Assembly (NCBI GenBank): GCA_035623615.1
Contig: DASPTB010000138.1
Coordinates: 1-14,398 of the forward strand
Length of the DNA stretch: 14,398 bases
Reading direction: 5' to 3'
DNA from: DASPTB01 sp035623615
Lineage (GTDB): Bacteria; Actinomycetota; UBA4738
A program made the position numbers and the translations under genes. Below the pieces are notes generated by a model. It was not told the origin of the DNA, made no database searches, and saw nothing but the letters and a program-made list of their open reading frames with translations. This document shows, one piece after another, positions 1 to 5,721 of the stretch (within the stretch, counting starts at the first letter, position 1; each line of letters begins with the position of its first letter).

Positions 1-179
1 TGGCGAGCGGGGCGAGCCGGACGATGACGATCACGGCGCTCGTCGCGAGCGACGCCCCGACCGGCACCGAGCACAACGTCGCGCACGCGAGCTCGGGGAA
101 CGCCGGAACCGCGAGTGCGCAGGCCGCCGTCGAGGTGACGGCGCTTCCGCCCGGCGCGCCGGTCCCGGTGACGGGATGA
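1..179 (+). CDS. C-terminal fragment of a secreted DUF11-like repeat protein
   Basis: The frame is open from the window edge (first full codon at 3) to a TGA at 177-179. The 58 visible residues include TALVASDAPTGTEHNVAHAS, then alternating small and hydrophobic residues, and end in GAPVPVTG. The pattern of an Asp-Ala-Pro-x-Gly-Thr turn, an Asn/Ala-rich strand and a final V-x-V-T strand resembles the end of a DUF11/conserved-repeat beta-sandwich domain of cell-surface proteins. No membrane anchor or sorting signal follows. The stop overlaps the start of the L,D-transpeptidase gene (ATGA), so the two are probably translationally coupled and may both act at the cell envelope. Most of the protein lies outside the window, so the family call is tentative. 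Confidence 0.6.
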   Translation, partial: ASGASRTMTITALVASDAPTGTEHNVAHASSGNAGTASAQAAVEVTALPPGAPVPVTG

Positions 180-964
180 GCGGGCGCGCGCGCGCCCGGC
201 GTCGGCGCGCGGGGGTCGCGCTCGCCCTGTGCGTGGCCATCGCGGGGCTCGCCGGGTGCACGCGAGCCGCGGCTCCGACTCCACTGCCCGCGCCGGCGCC
301 CGAGGGGTTCTTCGTGCGACCGCTGTCCATGCCGGTCCCGCCCGCGGCGCCCGCGCTCATCGCGCGGCTCGTCGCGCCGACCCCCGCGCTCACCGCGCCG
401 GGGGGCTCGCATATGGTGGAGCAGCTGCAGACGACGATCCGCCCGGGCGGCGGACCGACGGACCTGTTGGTGCTCGGGCGGCGCCAGGACGCCGGCACCG
501 ACTGGCTCCACGTCCGCCTGCCGGAACGTCCGAACGGCGCCGCCGGCTGGATCGACGGGAACGTGGCGGTCCTCGAAACGACGCCGTGGCGCATCGTCGT
601 GTCGACCGAGCGCCGGACGGTGACCGTCTTCTGGAACGCCCAGCAGGTGAGGAGCTTTTCAGCGGTCGTCGGCGCGCCCTGGTCGCCGACGCCCAAGGGC
701 CTGTTCGCGATCGCCGAGCGGATCCCGCTGGCGAATCCGGACGGCTTCTACGGGAGTTGGCTCCTGACGCTGACCGCTCACTCGACCGTGTACCAGCGCT
801 TCGACGGTGGGGACGGGCTCGTGGCCATCCACGGACGAGGGGGATCGAGCCTCCTCGTGCCGCTCCGGACGGCGAAATCGAACGGCTGCGTGCGGCTCGA
901 CGACTCTGCGATCGACTGGCTCGCGAAGGTGGCCGGGCCGGGGACGCCGGTGGAGATCGTCTAG
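176..964 (+). CDS. L,D-transpeptidase (YkuD domain) lipoprotein
   Basis: Proteins of this family form 3-3 cross-links in peptidoglycan or attach proteins to it, acting outside the membrane. The 262-residue product has an Arg-rich N-terminus, a hydrophobic stretch at about 13-27 and a lipobox LAGC with Cys28, so it is probably a lipid-anchored exported protein. A Pro/Ala-rich linker follows, then an SH3-like stretch at about 85-132 ending in GWIDGNVAVL. The YkuD catalytic domain fills about 138-262, with His219 (IHGRGG) and the nucleophile Cys238 in SNGCVRL, the expected His-x(n)-S-x-G-C arrangement. The ATG overlaps the stop of the preceding secreted-protein gene. The signature reads SNGC rather than the textbook SHGC, a variant common in the family. 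Function is well supported; the exact substrate is unknown. Confidence 0.93.
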   Translation: MSGRARARRRRAGVALALCVAIAGLAGCTRAAAPTPLPAPAPEGFFVRPLSMPVPPAAPALIARLVAPTPALTAPGGSHMVEQLQTTIRPGGGPTDLLVLGRRQDAGTDWLHVRLPERPNGAAGWIDGNVAVLETTPWRIVVSTERRTVTVFWNAQQVRSFSAVVGAPWSPTPKGLFAIAERIPLANPDGFYGSWLLTLTAHSTVYQRFDGGDGLVAIHGRGGSSLLVPLRTAKSNGCVRLDDSAIDWLAKVAGPGTPVEIV

Positions 965-980
965 GGTCGGCGGCCCCTCC

Positions 981-986
981 TATACT
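981..986 (+). promoter_or_regulatory. Candidate -10 element for ssrA
   Basis: TATACT matches the TATAAT consensus at five of six positions. It lies 22 bp before the mature 5' end of the tmRNA, leaving room for a short leader that RNase P would remove. No convincing -35 hexamer is visible at 16-18 bp spacing, and that area overlaps the end of the L,D-transpeptidase gene. Confidence 0.45.
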
Positions 987-1008
987 TGGTGGCCTGACAA
1001 CTCAATAC

Positions 1009-1359
1009 GGGGGTGCACTGGCTTCGACCCGGACGGTTGCCGCCTGGGGGAAGCGGGCCGAGGTCCCGGATGCCTCGTTAAAAGCCGGACAAACACAAGT
1101 GCCAACTCTGAGCTGGCGCTCGCTGCCTAAGTAACCCTTAGGTAGCCGTCCCCCGCGGGGTGCCTGCGCCCGCGGACGGGCGTCGCGAGCAGGCTTACGT
1201 CGGTGGTCACGCCAGAGGGCCACCGCCGGACATTTCACTCGGGCTAGCCGAGAGGTCCTCCGCCGCTGGGAGCCTCGAGGCGAATCTTCACCGGCGGCTA
1301 CGCCCGTAGAAGACCCAGACGGTCGGCCGGGGACGGGGGTTCGATTCCCCCCACCTCCA
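1009..1359 (+). ncRNA. ssrA: Transfer-messenger RNA (tmRNA)
   Basis: tmRNA works with SmpB to rescue stalled ribosomes and tag the unfinished protein for proteolysis. The 5' end GGGGGTG (1009-1015) pairs with CACCTCC (1352-1358) to form the acceptor stem, with one G-U pair; A1359 is the discriminator base. The 5' block contains GCACTGGCTTCGAC, the conserved tRNA-like-domain sequence. The 3' end carries the T-arm GGGGGTTCGATTCCCCC (1335-1351). A reading frame ending ANSELALAA-TAA lies in the middle, as expected for a standard one-piece tmRNA of 351 nt. The next bases are CGA, so the CCA tail is not encoded and must be added after transcription. The gene starts 44 bp after the L,D-transpeptidase stop; smpB is not in the window. 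Confidence 0.96.
1101..1130 (+). other. tmRNA proteolysis-tag reading frame
   Basis: The codons from 1101 spell ANSELALAA followed by TAA at 1128-1130. The LALAA end is the conserved degron read by ClpXP-type proteases. The resume codon is uncertain. If it lies further upstream in the same frame, the tag would be TNTSANSELALAA from 1089 or NTSANSELALAA from 1092. The end of the tag is certain; its beginning is not. Confidence 0.85.
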
Positions 1360-1376
1360 CGAACGCCGAGCGTTCG
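1360..1376 (+). terminator. Stem-loop directly after ssrA
   Basis: CGAACGC (1360-1366), a CGA loop and GCGTTCG (1370-1376) form a perfect 7-bp inverted repeat beginning one base after the mature tmRNA end. No T-run follows, so it may mark the 3' boundary for processing, or be a weak or factor-assisted terminator. The rest of the space to 1483 holds a second small inverted repeat, CGTCCG/CGGACG at 1425-1439, and no gene that I can recognise. Confidence 0.4.
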
Positions 1377-1483
1377 TCGCTGAGCGCTGCCGCAGGTGAC
1401 CAGTCGTTCTTCCCCGGCATGGCGCGTCCGACGCGGACGACACTTCCGTCACGGAGTTCGTCGGGGAACGCCCAGCTGGAGAT

Positions 1484-1690
1484 TCAGGTCGCCGTCTTCG
1501 TGTGCAGATAGAAGATCCCGCCGAGGAAGATGTCGGCGAATCCCAGCAGCGCCTCGAACAGGTCGCGTTCGATGAGGCCGACGATTCCTCCGATGGTGCC
1601 GAATGTCGACAGGGCGATGCCGCCGATCCTGAGAGCGCGAGTCCCCGCCGTCTTCGGAGCGCGCGCAGGGCGAAGCTCGGTGGGCGTCAC
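1484..1690 (-). CDS. Small two-helix membrane protein, unknown function
   Basis: The 68-residue product has a basic N-terminus (residues 1-21), a hydrophobic Gly/Ile-rich segment at about 22-40, a short charged turn (ERD, 41-43), a second hydrophobic segment at about 45-62 and the tail YLHTKTAT. It should be a helical hairpin in the membrane. The start is GTG, chosen because GGAGG sits 7 bases upstream, a strong Shine-Dalgarno site that supports a real gene. It lies 132 bp after the DrrB-like gene on the same strand, so it may be the last gene of the exporter operon or have its own promoter. I do not recognise a family. Confidence 0.7.
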   Translation of the reverse strand: MTPTELRPARAPKTAGTRALRIGGIALSTFGTIGGIVGLIERDLFEALLGFADIFLGGIFYLHTKTAT

Positions 1691-1822
1691 GGGTCCACCT
1701 CCGTTGTCGGGTCCTTTCCATGGTCGCAGATGGCCGGGGTCGGCAGGTTGCGCCCGTGTAAATTCCGGGTCCGCGGGCGCGATTGCCGGCGTGCCGGCGT
1801 CGCCTCGCCCTCGCGGCGGGGC

Positions 1823-2647
1823 TCACGCGCTGCCGGCGCTGAGCACCCGGACCCGGCGCGTCGGGTCGCGCTCGTACAGCCGCATCGCCCAGACATAGCC
1901 ACAGAGTCCGATCGCCGCACACCAGGCGACGGCCAGCACCACGTCGTGACCGATCGGCGTTCCCATGAGCAGTCCGCGGAGCGTCTCGATGATCGGCGTG
2001 AACGGCTGGTACTCGGCGAAGGCGCGCAGCCCCGCCGGCATCGAGTCGGTGGGGACGAACCCGCTGCCGATGAACACCAGGAGCAGCAGGGGCAACGTCA
2101 CGTTGCTCGCGGCTTCGACGGTCTTCGCGTGCAGGCCCAGCGCCACCGAAAGCCACGTGATCGCGACCGCGGTCATCACGAGGAGGCCGGCCGCAGCCAC
2201 CCATTCCTCGATGCTCGCGTTCGGCCGGAAGCCGATCGCGAATGCGACCCCGATCACGGCCACCAGGCCGAGGATCGTCTGAACCGTGCTGCCGAGGACG
2301 TGGCCGGTGAGCACGGCGCCGCGCGCGATGCCCATCGTGCGGAACCGCGCGATGATCCCGTCGGCCATGTCCATCGAGACGGCGAGCGCCGTCCCTTGGG
2401 CGACGCCCGCGATCGCAACCAGGATGATCCCGGGAGTCACGTAGTTCACGTAGGCTTGGCGGCCGCCGGTCACGGCGTCGATACCGGCGCCGAGCGTCCC
2501 TCCGAACACATAGACGAACAGCAGCAGCAGGACCACCGGAATCCCGACGATCATCACCGACACCGACGGATAGCGCGCCATGTGCTTGAGGTTGCGCCGG
2601 AGCATCGTGGCCGAATCGCGCACCGCATATGCGTAGCTGATGGTCAT
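1823..2647 (-). CDS. ABC-2 type permease, DrrB-like
   Basis: This is the membrane half of an ABC exporter of the daunorubicin-resistance (DrrB) type; such pairs export drugs, lipids or glycolipids. The 274-residue product has a short cytoplasmic N-terminus with MARYPSVS before the first helix (about 30-50). Further hydrophobic segments lie near 70-95, 112-140, 150-175, 178-195 and 232-252. The pattern FIGSGFVPTDSMPAGLRAFAEYQPFTP (about 192-218) is typical of ABC-2/DrrB permeases just before the last helix. The ATG overlaps the TGA of the ATPase gene (ATGA), so the two subunits should be made together. The substrate cannot be deduced from sequence. Confidence 0.92.
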   Translation of the reverse strand: MTISYAYAVRDSATMLRRNLKHMARYPSVSVMIVGIPVVLLLLFVYVFGGTLGAGIDAVTGGRQAYVNYVTPGIILVAIAGVAQGTALAVSMDMADGIIARFRTMGIARGAVLTGHVLGSTVQTILGLVAVIGVAFAIGFRPNASIEEWVAAAGLLVMTAVAITWLSVALGLHAKTVEAASNVTLPLLLLVFIGSGFVPTDSMPAGLRAFAEYQPFTPIIETLRGLLMGTPIGHDVVLAVAWCAAIGLCGYVWAMRLYERDPTRRVRVLSAGSA

Positions 2648-3600
2648 TGGAGGTCTCCTTCGTGGTCTGCGCGACCCGTGAGGGCCAGGAACACGTCGTC
2701 GAGGTCGGGCGTGCGGACCGTGAGACGCTCCACTCTGACGGAGGCCCGGTCGAGCACGTCGAGCAGCTCACGGAGCGAGCCGACGGCGCCGTCGCCGGGG
2801 ACGGCGAGGGTCAGCGCGTCGTCGTCCCTGTTCCATTCCGGGAAGGCCACGGCCGCCTTGTCGAGCGCCGCCGGGTCGGCGAACTCCAGCAGGACGTGCC
2901 CGCCCGGCACGCGTCGCTTGAGCTCGTCGGGCGTCCCCTCCGCGATCAATTTCCCGTGATCGAGGAGCGCCACCCGGTCGGCCAGCTCGTCGGCCTCCTC
3001 CAGATAGTGGGTCGTCAGGAAGATCGTGACCCCGCGCTCGACGAGCCCGCGCACGATGCGCCAAACGGCGCGGCGGCTTCGCGGGTCGAGTCCGGTGGTC
3101 GGCTCGTCGAGGAAGATGATCCTCGGCTCGCCCATCAGGGTCATCGCCAGATCCAACCTTCGACGAAGGCCACCCGAGTACGTCGCCGCGGGCTTCCGGC
3201 GCTCGTTCACCAGGTCCAGCCCCCTCAGAAGCTCGTCCGCGCGCCGGCGGCCCTCTTCGCGGCTCAGGTGGTGCAGGTCGGCCATGAGCGCCAGGTTCTC
3301 CTCTCCCGTCAGCAGGTTGTCCACCGCCGAGAACTGGCCGGTGACGCCGATCGCGTCCCTGACCGCCTGCGGCTCGCGCGCCGGATCGTGTCCGGCGACG
3401 CGGACCTCGCCGGCGTCGGGAGGGATGAGCGTCGACAGGATCTGCACGGTGGTCGTCTTCCCCGCGCCGTTGGGGCCGAGAAGGGCGAAGACCGAACCCT
3501 CGGCGACCTTCAGGTCGATGCCGTCCAGCGCCACCGTGTCGCCGAACGACTTCCGCAGCCCCATTGCCTGGAGCGCGGGTGCCGCCGTCGCGGCGTTCAT
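2644..3600 (-). CDS. ABC transporter ATPase, DrrA-like
   Basis: This is the ATP-hydrolysing subunit that powers the DrrB-like permease. The 318-residue product has Walker A GPNGAGKT (42-49), Q-loop Gln89, signature YSGGLRRRLDLA (141-152), Walker B IIFLDEP (161-167) and switch His198. The C-terminal block RTPDLDDVFLALTGR (about 297-310) is the hallmark of the DrrA subfamily. The signature begins YSGG rather than LSGG, which is common in this group. The ATG at 3598-3600 overlaps the stop of the DUF4097 gene (ATGA) and has a weak AGGA site upstream. The open frame extends further upstream, but only inside the DUF4097 gene and without homology. Confidence 0.95.
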   Translation of the reverse strand: MNAATAAPALQAMGLRKSFGDTVALDGIDLKVAEGSVFALLGPNGAGKTTTVQILSTLIPPDAGEVRVAGHDPAREPQAVRDAIGVTGQFSAVDNLLTGEENLALMADLHHLSREEGRRRADELLRGLDLVNERRKPAATYSGGLRRRLDLAMTLMGEPRIIFLDEPTTGLDPRSRRAVWRIVRGLVERGVTIFLTTHYLEEADELADRVALLDHGKLIAEGTPDELKRRVPGGHVLLEFADPAALDKAAVAFPEWNRDDDALTLAVPGDGAVGSLRELLDVLDRASVRVERLTVRTPDLDDVFLALTGRADHEGDLQ

Positions 3601-4481
3601 GCTTCGTCCTTTCCCATGCCGTTCCGCAACGAGCGGTGGACGGTGATGTCCCCCGTCGCCGTGCGGGCGTAGACCTGGACCGCCTCCTCGTCGGGCTGCG
3701 GCCGCTCGGCGGCGTCCAGATCGCTGTGGACGGTTCCGAACCTCGTGTCGAGATCGAGCCACGCCGGAACGCCCTCGCGGACGCCGATGTCCAAGGCTCC
3801 CATGGCGCTCTGGGCGACGACGGAGCCGCGCGCAACCTCGCCGATTCGCACGCTGCCGTTGGCCGTCTTCGCCTCGACTCCGGCGCCCGCGACATCGACG
3901 GCGATGGCGCCGTTGGCCGCCTGCACGCGCGCCTCGCCGGTGACCTCGCCGATCCACGTGTCACCGTTGGCGTTCTTGATGGAGGCCCGACCGTCGATCC
4001 GCTCGATCCGCACGGCTCCCGCCGTCTTGACGTCCGCCGGACCGGCGACCTCGTCGACGGTGACGGCGCCGATCCCGGACTTGATCTCAACGGGGCCGGC
4101 GTGCTCGAGTGAGACATCCCCGGCGCCGCTGCGGTACCGGCACTCGCCGATCCGTCCGGTGCAGCGAATCGCCCCGACACCGGCGGCCCCGCGGACCGCG
4201 GATCCGGACGGGAGCTCGATGTGCAGATCGATCGATTCGCTGCCCCAGGGGCCCCAGGGCGCCCATTGCCGCCACCCTTTCGGCGACCTGACGAGCAGCG
4301 CGCCGTTCGCGTACTCCACCCGGGTCTGCCGCGCCGCAGCCACGTCCGACTTCTTCGAAGGGTCGCTCGGTCGCACGTCGACGACGGTGTCGCGGCGGTC
4401 GGTCGCCACGACCTGGATCTGGGCGACCGCGAGCTCCAGCGTCACCGAGATTGGCTCCGGGGTGTCGAAGGTGGTGGGCAT
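3597..4481 (-). CDS. DUF4097-family beta-repeat protein
   Basis: The 294-residue product consists largely of short beta-strand repeats of about 15-25 residues. Their turns read SGAGDVSL (118-125), SGIGAVTV (135-142), NANGDTWI (170-177), AANGAIAV (188-195), TANGSVRI (206-213), SAMGALDI (225-232) and TATGDITV (274-281). This is the DUF4097 pattern, thought to form a beta-solenoid or adhesin-like fold. There is no signal peptide or membrane segment, so as encoded it is cytoplasmic. A Trp-rich patch, GWRQWAPWGPWG (69-80), sits before the repeats. The ATG at 4479-4481 is preceded by GAGGAGG 8 bases upstream, so this start is preferred over an upstream in-frame ATG at 4541. It lies between the RHH gene and the ABC genes and overlaps the latter, so it probably serves the exporter. 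The molecular role is unknown. Confidence 0.88.
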   Translation of the reverse strand: MPTTFDTPEPISVTLELAVAQIQVVATDRRDTVVDVRPSDPSKKSDVAAARQTRVEYANGALLVRSPKGWRQWAPWGPWGSESIDLHIELPSGSAVRGAAGVGAIRCTGRIGECRYRSGAGDVSLEHAGPVEIKSGIGAVTVDEVAGPADVKTAGAVRIERIDGRASIKNANGDTWIGEVTGEARVQAANGAIAVDVAGAGVEAKTANGSVRIGEVARGSVVAQSAMGALDIGVREGVPAWLDLDTRFGTVHSDLDAAERPQPDEEAVQVYARTATGDITVHRSLRNGMGKDEA

Positions 4482-4563
4482 CTTGTGTTCCTCCTCGCGT
4501 GCTCGTGGTCTGTGGTGATCTCTCTGCCGTCCGGCGCGCACGGCCGCTCACGTCCGGCTCCGA

Positions 4564-5103
4564 CTAGCGCGCCCACCCCGTGTAGCGCTGCGCGCCGTGC
4601 GGGGTTCGTACGTCTCGACGGACGGCCGGGCCCCGCCGCTCCACCGCGGTGGCGGCCGCTCGGACGAGCCAGGCGTTGACCGACAGCCCGTCTTCCGCGG
4701 CCGCCTCTTCGACGCGGGCTTTCAGCCGCTCGGGGAGCCGCAGATTGATCCGTGACAGGGCCGAATCGTCCTCCCCGACGTCCCCCGATCCGGACCCGCG
4801 CCCCAGCCAGGTGCTCGGCGCGGCGACCTGGCCCTCCGCGTCCTCTGCGCCAGGATCGGTCGGCGGAAGGCTCACGACGAACTCAGGCTCGCGCCCGCGG
4901 AGCCGCAGCTCCACCGCGCCAGGGGCCAACTCGAGGGTGATCTCCTCCGCCGCGGCGGCAAGCGCGTCCTGAACGGACAGCCGGATCGCGGACTCGAGCG
5001 GCGCGATGAGACGACGCGCAGCGTCGCGTGACTCGTCGCCGCCGGCCTCGACCGACAGCTCGAGCTGGCGCCGGACGCTTTGGATGTAGGTGTCGATGTC
5101 CAT
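4564..5103 (-). CDS. Ribbon-helix-helix (HicB/Arc-like) regulator
   Basis: The 179-residue product has a mixed N-terminal region (1-80, including the strand-forming stretch ITLELAPGAVELRLRG), an acidic Gly/Ser-rich linker (about 82-114) and a C-terminal RHH DNA-binding domain. In that domain SRINLRLPERLK (117-128) is the beta-ribbon and first helix; VEEAAAEDGLSVNAWLVRAA follows, with the GLSVNAWL turn typical of HicB-type proteins. The N-terminal part may bind a partner or effector. No toxin gene lies beside it; the downstream genes are DUF4097 (82 bp away) and the DrrAB-like exporter. A near-consensus -35 and three tandem 11-bp repeats at its start suggest that it represses its own operon. 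No Shine-Dalgarno site precedes the ATG, consistent with a leaderless transcript. Confidence 0.85.
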   Translation of the reverse strand: MDIDTYIQSVRRQLELSVEAGGDESRDAARRLIAPLESAIRLSVQDALAAAAEEITLELAPGAVELRLRGREPEFVVSLPPTDPGAEDAEGQVAAPSTWLGRGSGSGDVGEDDSALSRINLRLPERLKARVEEAAAEDGLSVNAWLVRAAATAVERRGPAVRRDVRTPHGAQRYTGWAR

Positions 5104-5135
5104 GGCGCCACTATGGCATCACTCTGGCACCAGTG
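5103..5135. repeat. Three tandem 11-bp repeats, candidate RHH operator
   Basis: The + strand reads TGGCGCCACTA (5103-5113), TGGCATCACTC (5114-5124) and TGGCACCAGTG (5125-5135) without a gap; the shared core is TGGCRYCA. An 11-bp period places all copies on one face of the helix, as in operators of RHH repressors that bind cooperatively as stacked dimers. The copies cover the promoter spacer, the -10 element and the first base of the RHH gene's start codon. That the RHH protein itself binds here is inferred. Confidence 0.6.
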
Positions 5136-5139
5136 TCAA
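5110..5139 (-). promoter_or_regulatory. Promoter of the RHH/DUF4097/exporter operon, probably leaderless
   Basis: On the - strand a perfect -35, TTGACA (5139-5134), is followed after 18 bp by CATAGT (5115-5110), a four-of-six match to the -10 consensus. Only six bases separate the -10 from the ATG at 5103-5101, so transcription would start at or next to the A of the start codon. The absence of a ribosome binding site agrees with a leaderless mRNA, a common form in actinobacteria. Confidence 0.6.
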
Positions 5140-5169
5140 TGCCGCCGGGGGCGCCACAGGCGGAGCGCA

Positions 5170-5532
5170 CTACCTGCCGTTTGCCCCCGGATCCTCCACG
5201 AGGTGCTCCGCCGCGACGCGCTTCGGCACGACCATCCGCCACGCGTCGATGACCAGCTCGCGCATCTCCTCGTCGTCGATGGCCGCGAGCCGCACGACCA
5301 CCCAGTGCCACCGCATCTCCGAGGGCTTGGGAAGCATGAACTTGTCCGGCTCGGAGGCAACCAGCGCCTCGCGTTCCTCCTTGGGGAACGCGAATCCCAT
5401 CAGCGTCTCGTCGCGGGAGAACGCGACGTAGACGATCCGTCCCACGCGAAACTTCACACGGTCGTGAACCAGGGCCTCGTAGGACCGCGGGAGGCTGAGT
5501 GCGAGCTCGCGGACCGTATCGATGGTGGTCAT
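5170..5532 (-). CDS. MmcQ/YjbR family protein
   Basis: The 120-residue product matches the small MmcQ/YjbR family, which has a CyaY-like fold and is often annotated as DNA-binding although its role is poorly defined. Visible family marks are the N-terminal helix ending in LALSLPRSYE (about 10-19), HDRVKFRVGRIVYVAFS (about 23-39), GFAFPKEEREAL (about 46-57) and MRWHWVVVRL (about 73-82). The last part (MRELVIDAWRMVVPKR) is the usual closing helix. It ends 31 bp before the -35 of the RHH gene on the same strand, so it is probably a separate transcription unit, divergent from the ABC exporter to its right. No clear Shine-Dalgarno site precedes the ATG. Confidence 0.85.
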   Translation of the reverse strand: MTTIDTVRELALSLPRSYEALVHDRVKFRVGRIVYVAFSRDETLMGFAFPKEEREALVASEPDKFMLPKPSEMRWHWVVVRLAAIDDEEMRELVIDAWRMVVPKRVAAEHLVEDPGANGR

Positions 5533-5590
5533 CCGGCCCGAACGTACCGTCCGGCGCCGACATCGGTGAGTGCAGAATCGTGGGCAATCT

Positions 5591-5659
5591 GCCGCCTGGC
5601 GCGGAACGCAGGCGGCGGGGCACCCAGGCCGGCCGTCCGCTCGGGTCCCTTCGGGTGCC
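5591..5659. repeat. Nested inverted repeats in a divergent intergenic region
   Basis: GCCGCCTG (5591-5598) and CAGGCGGC (5609-5616) form a perfect 8-bp stem with a 10-base loop. Next to it GGCACCC (5619-5625) pairs with GGGTGCC (5653-5659) around an internal GGCCGGCC palindrome (5628-5635). The repeats lie in the 189-bp space between the YjbR-like gene and the ABC ATPase gene. They may be operator sites or form a structured leader of the ABC operon. I could not place a convincing promoter for either gene here. Confidence 0.35.
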
Positions 5660-5721
5660 GATGGGCCGGGCCTCCGATTCCTCCCGACGGCCTATCGCGG
5701 TCCTGAGGCTCGCCCGGTACC

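Noticed and set aside
1002..1238. Open frames running through the tmRNA gene
   Set aside because: The sequence is explained by tmRNA structure; only the short tag frame ending LALAA is translated.
1785..1796. GCCGGC-GT-GCCGGC repeat after the drrB-like gene as a terminator
   Set aside because: The stem is only about five base pairs with a four-base loop and no T-run; GC-rich sequence produces such repeats by chance.
2768..4180. Long open frame overlapping the drrA and DUF4097 genes in another frame of the same strand
   Set aside because: Its translation is rich in Arg, Pro and Ser without any domain pattern. The other frame encodes clear DrrA and DUF4097 proteins, and long shadow frames are expected in DNA of this GC content.
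4564..5103. HicAB toxin-antitoxin pair
   Set aside because: The RHH domain is HicB-like, but no small HicA-type toxin gene lies on either side; the neighbours are YjbR-like and DUF4097 genes.
5541..5546. TACGTT as a -10 for the YjbR-like gene
   Set aside because: It matches the consensus at only three of six positions, and no -35 is present at a suitable distance.
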